Below are positions 55,901-64,000 of a stretch of 64,000 nucleotides of DNA, in pieces. Numbering within the stretch: position 1 is the first letter of the stretch; each line of letters starts with the position of its first letter. The DNA is from Streptomyces sp. WM6386. Lineage in GTDB: Bacteria > Actinomycetota > Actinomycetes > Streptomycetales > Streptomycetaceae. Location: assembly GCF_000972385.1 (NCBI RefSeq), contig NZ_JXTE01000046.1:6800-70799 (forward strand). The letters are read 5' to 3'. A program made the translations under genes and the position numbers. Under the pieces are notes generated by a model. That model worked only from the letters and a program-made list of their open reading frames with translations. It was not told where the DNA came from and did not search any database.

Positions 55901-56537
55901 CCCGGAGCCGGTCCTCGACGCCTTCCGCGCCCGGCTGCGCCGCCCCGGTGGCGGAGCGGCCCTGCGCACCCTCGCCGACGTCACCACACCCACGCAGGCC
56001 CGCCGGATCGCCGTGCTCGTGCGGGAGGCGGTGGAGCGGCGCCCGGAGACCGCGGCGGACATGGCCGCGTACGTCGACCGGCGCCTCGACCAGGGGCCGG
56101 GTGCGCGGGCGGTGCTCCTCCCTCTGGTCACCGGCCTGCTGGACGGCGGCTCGGAGGAGGTGCGGGCTGCCCTCGCCGCCATACTGGCCACCCCCGGCGC
56201 CCCGGCCTCCCGCCCCCTCCGTCGCGAACTGCTCGAATTCCTGCTGAGCCACGAGCACGCGCCCGCCGTCCTGGACGCCCTCCTGCGCGCCGCCGCCCGC
56301 CACGCCGACGACGGACTGCGTGAACTCGTCCACCGCACCGGCCTCCTCCTCGTCCGCACCCCGGAGGGCGCGGCCCGTTTCGACCGCGGCCTCGTCGATC
56401 TCGGCCGTCTGACGCCGGGCTTCGCCGCGCAGGTGGCGGGCTGGCTGACCGACGCTCCGCAGCAGTGGGCGGCGGTGGTCGGCCCCAGTACCCGCCGGAT
56501 GATCGAGAACCTGGCAGGCGTACGCGTCCCCGCCTGA
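52977..56537 (+). CDS. pseudo-trypsin fused to a STAND-like NTPase
   Basis: 1186 residues from ATG 52977 (GGGGAGG 7 bases upstream). Residues 38-215 have a trypsin-like fold with GTGFMADHHGTVITSHEAV, but the triad is only partly kept: His65 is present, the Asp position is Asn98 (ELNLALV) and the Ser position is Ala178 (GGAAGGP). Residues 285-600 form a P-loop NTPase with Walker A GPPGSGRT, where the lysine is Arg307, and LLLLLDGPE as Walker B. The rest, to 1186, is a helical repeat array of HEAT/ARM character. Such architectures occur in bacterial conflict and signalling proteins. It is not secreted. It lies between truB and ribF; function is unknown. Confidence 0.75.
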   Translation: MAGRGPRTAGGRRRAGESEHSASCGATSGPGHARDESLVRIHDLAGRPRGTGFMADHHGTVITSHEAVDGLPRLLLYATEDRHCVVTADAVTALPELNLALVRTEGLGVDPLPVTVRDRIETGAYVRIAAGCWREARVLGVAAVTYTATDRFHLLDGALELAIGTAGRDALRLGGGAAGGPVLDAATGAVVGVLGTALQGGGRDAGFAVPLLPAPPGPLAELLAENAATVPAYGVDLNLAGVLELTATSVGQDGPPGALAGYVGRTSTGTPWSVTPVQRAATATEFEAFADGPAAVLALVGPPGSGRTTELVSLAARRNRGARPAPTLWLRGADLGDDDTSVADAARRALTRAARIVAASRSVHVADLGDVTPERLARLAHTDGRPLLLLLDGPEEMPPVLAHRLTEWTDGTATWLEETRARLVVACREEYWERAGEGFPGGTLHSSDAEPLPARPAFEDEKPPCVHLADLHEDEARQARARYGIPEGALTDTDARHPLTLRLLSEVRAALPDTDTPATRGIPGTRADRHDVFAAHLDLMCLRISVRLAAENGLRGTAVRRLAAKVSGQVHEAARRSLGPGQGELDRESFEAVFPWGQAPARLGGGTGWASAVLTEGLLVPAGNGYRFAHEELADWIQGMHLDLDEALRALVHRHSPHPFPVPHHRIGPVVQALLLQSRQHGTPRLALRLEELIQALDTDPDSWWAARLLTESLLRVPDATPYTGVLRLLADRVVHWRRQGRDQGHGQHPVRATEFAPDFWLALPLPPITLFDLLRRLVLADGPAHDTAPRFLDAASGLLAADPTAVSPHLTRWFDDERPLPATPHATVAKAAQALLHTHRQLALDELTEVLVDCAHRRADELLAVLAEDEPSAVCRAVDRWAHDERPDRRVAAVAYGLRAAPHVTTEADRELLRYAALTLLARPADCTLHGGALALLVRDPRTRARHLPQALGHFMAGDPQFPPSALVAALATHPEPVLDAFRARLRRPGGGAALRTLADVTTPTQARRIAVLVREAVERRPETAADMAAYVDRRLDQGPGARAVLLPLVTGLLDGGSEEVRAALAAILATPGAPASRPLRRELLEFLLSHEHAPAVLDALLRAAARHADDGLRELVHRTGLLLVRTPEGAARFDRGLVDLGRLTPGFAAQVAGWLTDAPQQWAAVVGPSTRRMIENLAGVRVPA

Positions 56538-56669
56538 CCCGCCGTCCTACGTGCGTCGAGTCACAGCGCCCATGCCGATGCGGGCCGGAGCGACGCGGCA
56601 TGGCACCCTTAGACCTGCGTAAGAGATAAGCCGTACATACGGACACAGGTTCGACGAGGAGCGGTCACA

Positions 56670-57626
56670 GTGCAGCGCTGGCGTGGCTTGGAGGACATCC
56701 CCGAGGACTGGGGACGCAGCGTCGTCACCATCGGCTCCTACGACGGAGTCCACCGCGGACACCAGCTGATCATCCGGCATGCCGTGGAACGCGCCCGTGA
56801 GCTGGGCGTTCCCGCCGTCGTCGTCACCTTCGACCCGCACCCCAGCGAGGTCGTCCGCCCCGGCAGCCACCCGCCCCTGCTGGCCCCGCACCACCGTCGC
56901 GCCGAGCTGATGGCGGAGCTGGGCGTGGACGCGATTCTCATCCTGCCCTTCACGACGGAGTTCTCGAAGCTCTCGCCGGCCGAGTTCGTCGTCAAGGTCC
57001 TGGTCGACAAGCTGCACGCCAAGGCGGTCGTCGAGGGCCCCAACTTCCGCTTCGGCCACAAGGCCGCGGGGAACGTGGAGTTCCTCGCCGAGCAGGGCAA
57101 GACGTACGACTTCGAGGTCGAGGTCATCGACCTGTTCGTGTCCGGCGAGGCGGGCGGCGGCGAGCCGTTCTCCTCCACCCTCACCCGCCGCCTGGTCGCC
57201 GGCGGCGACGTCGAGGGCGCCCACGAGATCCTGGGCCGCCCGCACCGGGTCGAGGGCGTGGTCGTCCGAGGCGCACAGCGCGGCCGCGAGCTGGGCTTCC
57301 CCACGGCCAACGTCGAGACCCTCCCGCACACCGCCATCCCCGCCGACGGCGTCTACGCCGGCTGGCTGCACGCCCAGGGCGAGGCGATGCCGGCCGCGAT
57401 CTCCGTCGGCACCAACCCACAGTTCGACGGCACCGAGCGCACGGTCGAGGCCTACGCCATCGACCGCGTCGGCCTCGACCTCTACGGCCTGCACGTCGCC
57501 GTCGACTTCCTCGCGTATGTACGCGGCCAGGCGAAGTTCGACTCGCTGGAGGCGTTGCTGGAGCAGATGGCCGAGGACGTCAAGAAGTGCCGAGAGCTGA
57601 TTTCGGCGGCCGAGGTCGAGGGCTGA
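56670..57626 (+). CDS. ribF: bifunctional riboflavin kinase/FAD synthetase
   Basis: 318 residues, GTG start with GAGGAG about 9 bases upstream. The N-terminal nucleotidyltransferase has SYDGVHRGHQLII (a variant of the GxFDGxHxGH motif) and VEGPNFRFGHKAAG; the C-terminal kinase domain has GRELGFPTANV and DGVYAGWLH. It makes FMN and FAD from riboflavin. The last 47 bases overlap the 3' end of the convergent TIR gene. Confidence 0.94.
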   Translation: MQRWRGLEDIPEDWGRSVVTIGSYDGVHRGHQLIIRHAVERARELGVPAVVVTFDPHPSEVVRPGSHPPLLAPHHRRAELMAELGVDAILILPFTTEFSKLSPAEFVVKVLVDKLHAKAVVEGPNFRFGHKAAGNVEFLAEQGKTYDFEVEVIDLFVSGEAGGGEPFSSTLTRRLVAGGDVEGAHEILGRPHRVEGVVVRGAQRGRELGFPTANVETLPHTAIPADGVYAGWLHAQGEAMPAAISVGTNPQFDGTERTVEAYAIDRVGLDLYGLHVAVDFLAYVRGQAKFDSLEALLEQMAEDVKKCRELISAAEVEG

Positions 57627-59091
57627 CGTCGCCGGGAGCCGGCTGCTGAACGGGTTCCTCGGTCGGACTCCCGAGTTCCTTTCGGGCCGTGTTCCGGGCT
57701 TCGCGCAGGCGGCGGACGATCCGTTCGACCTGCTGGGACGCCTGTGAACCCGGTTCCAGGGCGTCCAGGGCGGTGGCGAGCACGGAGCAGTCGCCCGTCT
57801 GGCGCACGCTCAGGTCGATCAGCTCGAAGAGCAGGGGGCGTGGCGGCAGGCCGCCGACGTCCAGCGAGCCGACGTCAATGCCCGTCTGCCGGACCCAGAT
57901 CGGCCGGATGATGCCATCGCTGATCGAATCGGCCTTGAGCAGCGCGTTGACCAGGGGGATGTGGAGCTGTGCGGGCGTGGTCGGGGTTCCGGCCGTGATC
58001 CCGCCGGGGTATCCGGTGCCCGGGGTTCGTCCGCCCGGGAACCGCGAACCCATCCCGGTGGGCCTCCCCGAGGTCTGCGCGAGCGCCTCAGCCGACTGGA
58101 CGAGCAGATCTCTGGCGCTGCCCTCGTCGAGGTCGCGCAGCGCCAGTCCCGGGAACTGACGGAACGAGACGGGCATCGCCCGGGGTTCGGGTGGGTCGAG
58201 GAAGACCGGGATCATCCGCAGCCAGTCGCTCGAACCCTCGCTGAGCGCCAGATCGAGGGCGGCGGCCGACATGTCGCCGTGCGAGAAGAACGAGCCCGAG
58301 ACCAGGACCAGCACCCGGTCAGCTCGATGGAGTGCTCGCCGGAGCCGTTCGACCGTGCTCCGGTCGGCGGCCGAGACGACCTCCGCGTCGACGTCGTAGC
58401 CCTGCTTGCCCAGTTCGTCGATGGCCCACAGTCCCCACTCCGAGTCGTCGTCCAGGTCGGTGTAGACGATCACGACGTCGACAGGGCGCAGCCGCTCCGG
58501 GCCGAAGAGCGGGGTCAGGGCCCGTGCCTCCGTCACTTCGAGGTGCGGAAGGTCTGCGCCGTTGTACAGGACGGTGGCCAGCCGTTTGGCGACCGCCAGA
58601 ACGATCTTCTTGTACTCCTTGCTCTTGGGCTCGTTCTCCTCGGGGACGAGGTGGAAGAGTCCCGACTCCGCGTAGTCCGGGCCGAAGTGGCCCGTCAGGA
58701 TCTGGTCGTCGAGGCCGTCCGGCCGGCTCATCGGCCCGATGCGCCAGCTGACGCCCAGCAGGTGTTCGTCCTCCGCCCCGCTGTCTCGGCGGTGTCGGTT
58801 CATGCGCTCGGAGAACGTCGTCCACTCACGGGCGCACCACTCGCTCTGAAAGTAGCTCGGGCTGTACAGGGCCAGCATCGTCCGCGTGGTGCAGGCCCCG
58901 TACATCAGCCGCTGCCGCCACCGGTTGCCCGGCTCGATGGTCTCCCGGTCCAGAAAGCCACTGCCCGGAGTCCGCTTGCCGAGTTGGGCCCGCACCTCCT
59001 TCTCGACATCCGCATGGAAGCGTTGGACGTAGGGCACGTCCTCGTCGAGTTCGGAGTAGCTCGTGAAGAACCAGTGGTCCGCGTCGCTCAC
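57580..59091 (-). CDS. double TIR-domain protein with an EAD-like C-terminus (FxsC-like)
   Basis: 503 residues. TIR 1 (6-130) begins HWFFTSYSELDEDVPYVQRF and holds SEWCAREW, so the glutamate used by NAD-cleaving TIR enzymes is present (Glu89). TIR 2-like (203-345) begins DVVIVYTDLDDDSEWGLWAI. After a Pro/Gly linker, residues 375-468 (LVNALLKADSIS, RPLLFELIDLSVRQ, LATALDALE, VERIVRRLREA) match the end of the upstream protein in pattern and look like an effector-associated domain. GTG 59091 overlaps that gene's stop by 4 bases. The start resembles the TIR protein FxsC of FxSxx-COOH systems. Its role as effector or adaptor is inferred. Confidence 0.75.
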   Translation of the reverse strand: MSDADHWFFTSYSELDEDVPYVQRFHADVEKEVRAQLGKRTPGSGFLDRETIEPGNRWRQRLMYGACTTRTMLALYSPSYFQSEWCAREWTTFSERMNRHRRDSGAEDEHLLGVSWRIGPMSRPDGLDDQILTGHFGPDYAESGLFHLVPEENEPKSKEYKKIVLAVAKRLATVLYNGADLPHLEVTEARALTPLFGPERLRPVDVVIVYTDLDDDSEWGLWAIDELGKQGYDVDAEVVSAADRSTVERLRRALHRADRVLVLVSGSFFSHGDMSAAALDLALSEGSSDWLRMIPVFLDPPEPRAMPVSFRQFPGLALRDLDEGSARDLLVQSAEALAQTSGRPTGMGSRFPGGRTPGTGYPGGITAGTPTTPAQLHIPLVNALLKADSISDGIIRPIWVRQTGIDVGSLDVGGLPPRPLLFELIDLSVRQTGDCSVLATALDALEPGSQASQQVERIVRRLREARNTARKELGSPTEEPVQQPAPGDVSPRPRPPKSALGTS

Positions 59092-62000
59092 ACGGCGTCC
59101 CGGAGGAGCTCGATCCGGTCGACGATCCGCCGCACCTCCCGCACTTCGGCGGAGTCCGGGTCGTCCAGCAACTCAAGCGCCTGAGCCATGGCTGTCAGAC
59201 CGTCGGGGTAACGCAGACACGTCCGCACGATGCACGCTATGTCCGTCCTGGCTCCGACAGCGCGGGGCACGGACCGCGAGATGGGTTGCCGTGCGGCCGC
59301 GTCGATGAGCTCCAGCCACCTGTCCCGCTCGCCGGGCGAGGCGATGAAAGCGGAGTTGAGCAGCGCGTTGACGAGCTGCCGTTCCAGTACGAGACTCCAC
59401 GACGGCTCACTGGACGTGCCCGGGAACTCCCGTTCCACGACGGGCCTGTGCGGCGACCGTACGGCGTAGTCCAGCAGTTCGCGGGCCGCCTCCTCGTCCA
59501 GCTCCGCCAGCGGAGGTCCGGCGGCGTGCTGGGCCAGCTGAGCGGGCAGCCGTGGCTCGGGCCGCTCGATCACGATCGGGACCAGTTGCCGCCGCGCCAG
59601 CGCGTCCAGCAGCCGCAGCCTGGAAATCTCGGACTCGTCCGCGAGACCCGTCGCGGAAAGGTAGGCGGTGGAGATCAGCGCCAGCACGGCCCCCGTGTGC
59701 CGGGAGAGAAGCGCGGGCAGTTCGGTACCTTCGCCCCGCGCGTCCACCGCGTGCAGGCCCACCGTGTGACCCGCCTCTTCCAGGTGTGACGCCGCCCACT
59801 CGGCCCAGTTCTCGTCGTGCTCCGCGTAGCTCAGCAGCACGTCCGAGGGGCCCCCGACCGATCGGGGATGCAGGGCTGTCGCAGAGCTGCCACGCGCGGA
59901 CTCGTGCCAGGTGGCGTCGGAGCCCGCGTCCCGGGGCGAGACCACGTCGCGCCGACGCAGCCACGACCCGAGGGCGAGTTCGCCGGTGTGGTCGCCGTCA
60001 TCCGTCGGGGGAAGAACCGAGCCGATCCGCGACCACCAGGCCAGGGGTGCACCGGCCTTGGCGCGCGACGAGGGCGCGGGCACGCCGCTCTCCTGGAGCG
60101 CGTCCGTCGACCGGGCGGACATGTACTCATCCAGCTCCTGCGCCGAGTCCTGCTTGCCGAGGTCCGTGAGCAGCCTGATCAGCAGCCTGGCCGTCGCCAC
60201 CGTGTCCGGGTGCAGCTCGCCGAGCACGCGTCGGCGGCGTACGTAGACCTCCTCCGCCAGGTCCCGGGCGGCCTCCGTGGCGCCGTGACCGGCCCGCAGG
60301 GCGGCGAGGTCCGCGGCGGCAGCGAGGGAGTCCGGGTGATCCTGACCGAGGACACGCCGACGCCGTACGAGCACCTCCTCGACGAGTCGCAGCGCGCCGT
60401 CCGTGTCGCCCAGGTCCCGGAGGTCCACGGCGAGGTTGGCGGCCAGGGTGAGCGTGACGGGATGGTCCTCGCCCAGGACCCGGCGCATCCGGCCCAGGGT
60501 TTCCTCGGCGAGCCGCGAGGCTTCCAGCGGTTCGCCGTCCTCACCCAGCTGCGCGGCGAGCCGGGCGGCGGTGACGAGGGTGTCCGGGTGGTCCTCGCCG
60601 AGGGTGCGCCGGCGGCGATCGAGGATGTCCGCCAGCAGTTGCCGGGAGGCGTCCGCGGCACCTGTGCGCCGCAATGCCTTCGCCAGCAGGACCGCCGCCA
60701 GCAGGGTGTCCGGATGCTGGTCGCCGAGCGCCGACGACCAGGACCGGAACAGCCGTGTGAGCCGGTCCCGGGCGGCGGAGGCGTCGCCCCGTTCCATGAG
60801 CAGCTCGCCTGCGGCGCGGACTGTGTGCCGCCCTTGCGCCGTCACCGGGACCGCCGGGTCCACGGCCAGCAGGTGGGGCAGCAGATCGGTCCAACGCTGT
60901 TCGGCGCCCGGCTCGTTGTCGTCGTCCGGAACGGCGGAGAGCAGCAGGGCTTCCGCGGTCCGGGCCGCGGCCGTCCTTTCGGAGTCGGGCAGCAGGTCCC
61001 GCAGCACGGACTGGGTCAGGGGGTGCAGGCGTACGGTCTCGTCCTGGACGTGGACGAGGCCGTACCGGCGCAGCGCCTGGAGGAGCTCGGGCAACGCCTG
61101 GCCGTCCGGCAGGGCGCCGATCAGCGGATCGGGGAGCCCACGTGCGGAGCTCGGCTTCGTCCCTACTGGCAGCGGAGCGGGCGCGAGAAGAGCACAGGCG
61201 AACAGGAGACGTGCGACGCCGGGCGGCCCGGCCGCTCGCAGCCGGTCGACGGCCATGTGTACCGTCGCGACGAGCGAGGGCGGGAAGAAGTGGTGCTCCG
61301 CCCCGTCGTCGACGGTCAGCATCCGCAGGAACTCCCGCACGGGCAGGCCGTCGCGCAGGACCGCGAGCGCATGCGCCAGGGCGAGGGGAAGGTCGTCAAG
61401 GGCGGCCGCCACGGCATCGGCGTCCGCCACGGTCACGGACGGCAGCGTCGAACGGAGCAGCGCGATGGACTCCGCTCGGGTGAAGTCCAGGTTGAACTCG
61501 GTGGAGTGGGCGCTGTGTTGGAGAGCCGGTGGAGCGGTGATCAGCACATGGCCGACTCCGTCCGGCATGTGCGGTGTGAGCTCGGTCGGATCCGTGACGT
61601 CGTCGAAGACGAGCAACCAGCGGCTGCGCTCCCTCAGTTCCGCCTTCAAGGCCTCCGTGGCCTCGGCCGGGGGCGTGCCGACGGGCGCCGCGCCGATCCG
61701 TGCCGCCAGTTCGGCGAGTTGCTTCTCGATCGGACGGTTGGACCTGATCCACCAGACGAGTTCGTACTCGCCTGCGAAGCGGTAGGCGTATTCCAGGGCC
61801 AGTTGGGTCTTTCCACTGCCTGCCGGTCCCATGACGACGACCTCGGAGCGGTCGGTCAGTTCGTCGCGCAGCCGGGAGAGGTCCTCGTCACGGCCGACGA
61901 ACCCGGGATTGCGGGCCGGCAGGTTCCACACCCGGGGCAGGCTGCCGGGCGTGCGGGGCCCGGCCAGTCCCAGTCTGCGCAACCGCCGTTCGCCCACCAG

Positions 62001-62402
62001 GTGTCCGGTGGGGGAGTCGCTCGGCGCGGAGCGGATGCCGAGGACGGCCTGGACCAGCCTGTCCCGCGCCTCCGCCTCGTCCGCCCCCACGAGGTCGACC
62101 GCCTGGAAGGCGCGGACCTCCGCGGGTATGGGGGTGCCGTCGAGACGGACGGGTACGAGCGGTATCCCGGAGCGGATCTCGGCGGCCGCGAAAGAAGACG
62201 TCGCCCAACCGGCGGAGAGCAGGACGACCATCGCGTCCGCGGTGTCCAACTCCCGCTCGATGCGTGCCAGGAAGTTCTCACCGACGGCCACGTCCCGTAC
62301 GTCGAAGAACGTGCTGCAACCCGCGTCGGTCAACTGCCAGGCGACCCACTCCGCCCACGCGCGATCGGCGCCCGCGTAACTGATGAAGACCCGCTGCTCC
62401 AC
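59088..62402 (-). CDS. TIR / NB-ARC / TPR / TIR / EAD-like STAND protein (FxsT-like)
   Basis: 1104 residues. Order: TIR 1 (3-125; VFISYAGADRAWAEWVAWQL, FAAAEIRSG); linker with NLPARNPGFVGRDEDLSRL (160-178); NB-ARC NTPase with P-loop GPAGSGKTQ (192-200) and Walker B LLVFDD (263-268); winged-helix part; four or more TPR repeats (560-765; HPDTLLAAVLLAKALRR and similar); TIR 2 (853-975; VLLSYAEHDENWAEWA); and a C-terminal helical domain (1002-1101; LVNALLNSAFIAS, DIACIVRTCLRYPDGL, VREVRRIVDRIE) like effector-associated domain 2. STAND proteins act as ligand-gated oligomeric switches. The NB-ARC/TPR part resembles FxsT. Linked by a 4-base overlap to the double-TIR gene. Confidence 0.8.
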   Translation of the reverse strand: MEQRVFISYAGADRAWAEWVAWQLTDAGCSTFFDVRDVAVGENFLARIERELDTADAMVVLLSAGWATSSFAAAEIRSGIPLVPVRLDGTPIPAEVRAFQAVDLVGADEAEARDRLVQAVLGIRSAPSDSPTGHLVGERRLRRLGLAGPRTPGSLPRVWNLPARNPGFVGRDEDLSRLRDELTDRSEVVVMGPAGSGKTQLALEYAYRFAGEYELVWWIRSNRPIEKQLAELAARIGAAPVGTPPAEATEALKAELRERSRWLLVFDDVTDPTELTPHMPDGVGHVLITAPPALQHSAHSTEFNLDFTRAESIALLRSTLPSVTVADADAVAAALDDLPLALAHALAVLRDGLPVREFLRMLTVDDGAEHHFFPPSLVATVHMAVDRLRAAGPPGVARLLFACALLAPAPLPVGTKPSSARGLPDPLIGALPDGQALPELLQALRRYGLVHVQDETVRLHPLTQSVLRDLLPDSERTAAARTAEALLLSAVPDDDNEPGAEQRWTDLLPHLLAVDPAVPVTAQGRHTVRAAGELLMERGDASAARDRLTRLFRSWSSALGDQHPDTLLAAVLLAKALRRTGAADASRQLLADILDRRRRTLGEDHPDTLVTAARLAAQLGEDGEPLEASRLAEETLGRMRRVLGEDHPVTLTLAANLAVDLRDLGDTDGALRLVEEVLVRRRRVLGQDHPDSLAAAADLAALRAGHGATEAARDLAEEVYVRRRRVLGELHPDTVATARLLIRLLTDLGKQDSAQELDEYMSARSTDALQESGVPAPSSRAKAGAPLAWWSRIGSVLPPTDDGDHTGELALGSWLRRRDVVSPRDAGSDATWHESARGSSATALHPRSVGGPSDVLLSYAEHDENWAEWAASHLEEAGHTVGLHAVDARGEGTELPALLSRHTGAVLALISTAYLSATGLADESEISRLRLLDALARRQLVPIVIERPEPRLPAQLAQHAAGPPLAELDEEAARELLDYAVRSPHRPVVEREFPGTSSEPSWSLVLERQLVNALLNSAFIASPGERDRWLELIDAAARQPISRSVPRAVGARTDIACIVRTCLRYPDGLTAMAQALELLDDPDSAEVREVRRIVDRIELLRDAV

Positions 62403-62505
62403 TCAACCCCCCCAGTGGGCGCCCTGGTCACACCGGGACACCGTCTGCATCGTAGGTGGCGAAGGGGCCGAACGCGGCGGAAACACCCATCCTCACCTGT
62501 GGGTA

Positions 62506-62544
62506 CGCCGGGGGCCCGCACGATGCGCGTGCGGGCCCCCGGCG
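62506..62544 (-). terminator. terminator after the MinD-like gene
   Basis: CGCCGGGGGCCCGCACG pairs perfectly with CGTGCGGGCCCCCGGCG (17 bp, 5-base loop), 18 bases past the stop. It separates the MinD-like gene from the TIR pair. Confidence 0.88.
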
Positions 62545-62561
62545 GGTGGAGTTGAGGTCGC

Positions 62562-64000
62562 CTACTGCTGCGGAGGCGCGGGCGGGTACGGCTGCCCGGG
62601 CTGGGGCGGGTACGGCTGACCGGGCTGCTGGGGGTGCTGCGGGTAGGGCTGACCGGGCTGCTGGTCCTGCGGCGGGTAAGGCTGGCCCGGCTGGGGGGCG
62701 TAGGGCTGGCCCTGTTGCGGGGGCTGCTGCTGCGGATAGGGCTGGCCCTGCTGCGGGTACGGCTGGCCGGGCGCGGGCTGGCCGCCCGGCATCGCCTGGC
62801 CAGGCAGTGGCGGGGCCGCCACCGGGGGCGGGTTGCCGTCGCTGGTCCACAGGCCGTGCATCTGCTGGTGGCGTACGAAGTCCTCGGCGACCATCGCCGC
62901 GAGGTTGAAGTACGACTCCCGCACCTTCGGCCGCATCATGTCGAGGTCGACCTCGGCACCGGCCGCGAGGTGCTCGTCGAAGGGCACGACCACGACACCG
63001 CGGCAGCGCGTCTCGAAGTGGCTGACGATGTCGTCCACCTTGATCATCTTGCCGGTCTCGCGCACACCCGAGATGACGGTGAGGGACCTCGACACGAGAT
63101 CCGCGTACCCGTGCGCCGACAGCCAGTCCAGCGTCGTGCTCGCGCTGCTCGCACCGTCCACGGACGGCGTCGAGATGATGATGAGCTGGTCGGCGAGGTC
63201 GAGCACACCGCGCATGGCGGAGTAGAGCAGACCGGTACCGGAGTCCGTGAGGATCACCGGGTACTGCTTGCCCAGCACATCGAGGGCCCGCCGGTAGTCC
63301 TCGTCGTTGAAGGCCGTGGACACGGCCGGGTCGACGTCGTTGGCGATGATCTCGAGCCCGGACGGCGCCTGGGAGGTGAACCGGCGGATGTCCATGTACG
63401 AGTTGAGGTACGGGATCGCCTGGACGAGGTCACGGATGGTGGCCCCGGTCTCCCGCCGCACCCGGCGGCCGAGGGTACCGGCGTCCGGGTTGGCGTCGAT
63501 GGCGAGGATCTTGTCCTGCCGCTCGGTGGCGAGGGTCGAACCGAGGGCGGTGGTGGTCGTGGTCTTGCCGACGCCGCCCTTGAGGCTGATGACCGCGATG
63601 CGGTAGCAGGACAGCACGGGCGTGCGGATCAGCTCCAACTTCCGCTGCCGCTCGGCCTCTTCCTTCTTCCCGCCGATCTTGAAGCGGGAGGGCTGGGCGG
63701 CGGGACGGCCGCTCTTCGCCTTCTGCTTCTTGTTGTTCAGCAGCCGGTCCGAGGACAGCTCCACGGCAGCGGTGTAACCGAGCGGCGCCGCACCGGGGTT
63801 GGTCATCTGCCGCTGGTCGTGCTGCATGGGCTGCGGCCAGGCGGTGCCGCTGCGGGGGTCGATGGGGGGCTGGGGAGCCTGCGGGGCCTGGGGGTTGTAA
63901 GGCGCCTGCGGAGGGGCTCCCGGCTGTTGGGCGGCGGCCGGGGGCTGCGCGCCGGGGTGGGGCTGGGCCTGCTGCGCGGGTGCCTGGGGGAAGCCGTAGC
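62562..64000 (-). CDS. MinD/ParA-like ATPase with proline-rich ends (5' end outside window)
   Basis: At least 479 residues; the frame stays open to base 64000. A Pro/Gln-rich N-terminal arm ([19 protein letters not shown]) leads to a basic region ([12 protein letters not shown]) and a deviant Walker [16 protein letters not shown]. The ATPase core includes DANPDAGTL and [14 protein letters not shown], as in MinD/ParA proteins; [10 protein letters not shown] is the switch region. A C-terminal tail of about 100 residues repeats GQPYPQ/GQPYPP. Similar proline-rich MinD-like proteins occur with type VII (ESX) secretion and near FxSxx systems. A terminator separates it from the TIR genes. Membrane or secretion partnering is inference. 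Confidence 0.85.
   Translation of the reverse strand, partial: YGFPQAPAQQAQPHPGAQPPAAAQQPGAPPQAPYNPQAPQAPQPPIDPRSGTAWPQPMQHDQRQMTNPGAAPLGYTAAVELSSDRLLNNKKQKAKSGRPAAQPSRFKIGGKKEEAERQRKLELIRTPVLSCYRIAVISLKGGVGKTTTTTALGSTLATERQDKILAIDANPDAGTLGRRVRRETGATIRDLVQAIPYLNSYMDIRRFTSQAPSGLEIIANDVDPAVSTAFNDEDYRRALDVLGKQYPVILTDSGTGLLYSAMRGVLDLADQLIIISTPSVDGASSASTTLDWLSAHGYADLVSRSLTVISGVRETGKMIKVDDIVSHFETRCRGVVVVPFDEHLAAGAEVDLDMMRPKVRESYFNLAAMVAEDFVRHQQMHGLWTSDGNPPPVAAPPLPGQAMPGGQPAPGQPYPQQGQPYPQQQPPQQGQPYAPQPGQPYPPQDQQPGQPYPQHPQQPGQPYPPQPGQPYPPAPPQQ

Overview
High-GC DNA with GTG/ATG starts, tight ATGA overlaps, Tat signals and a recognisable core gene order (dxr, rseP, ispG, proS, rimP, nusA, ylxR, infB, rbfA, truB, ribF) points to a Streptomyces chromosome, in the central conserved arm. 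No tRNA, rRNA or CRISPR array was seen.

Region 1 (1-13250) looks like amine/polyamine catabolism: the end of a PotC-type permease, a PuuB-like FAD amine oxidase, a GabT-type aminotransferase, a PucR-family regulator and an aldehyde dehydrogenase. Interspersed are a PAP2 phosphatase, a TraG/FtsK-like membrane ATPase and an unusual chimera in which a helix-turn-helix and a long coiled coil replace the N-terminus of a DnaA-type AAA+ protein, with a changed DNA-recognition signature.

Region 2 (13370-33030) reads as a nearly complete xyloglucan utilisation locus. Secreted GH74 and two GH12 enzymes would cut the polymer. A lipoprotein and two permeases would import the oligosaccharides; no ATPase gene is present, so a shared one such as MsiK is likely. 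Cytoplasmic GH95, GH42, GH31 and GH3 enzymes would remove fucose, galactose, xylose and glucose. One LacI-family repressor and copies of the palindrome TCGAAGCGCTTCGA at the divergent promoters would tie the locus together. Two decayed genes lie inside it: a secreted chorismate mutase broken by a small palindromic repeat, and a beta-propeller fragment.

Region 3 (33100-52800) is housekeeping: an acyl-CoA dehydrogenase, isoprenoid synthesis (dxr, ispG), the site-2 protease, proS and the nusA-infB translation operon. It carries scars of mobile DNA: an in-frame insertion in the 5' end of dxr and a recombinase-like remnant at the 3' end of rseP that duplicates the rseP tail. It also holds a predicted pseudokinase and a chain of three coupled micro-ORFs before infB.

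Region 4 (52970-64000) surrounds ribF with signalling or conflict-type proteins: a pseudo-trypsin fused to a STAND-like NTPase; a TIR/NB-ARC/TPR/TIR protein of 1104 residues overlapping a double-TIR partner, both ending in what looks like the same effector-associated domain; and a MinD/ParA-like ATPase with proline-rich tails that runs off the window. The TIR pair resembles the FxsT/FxsC proteins of FxSxx-COOH peptide systems, but no precursor or radical-SAM gene is visible here.
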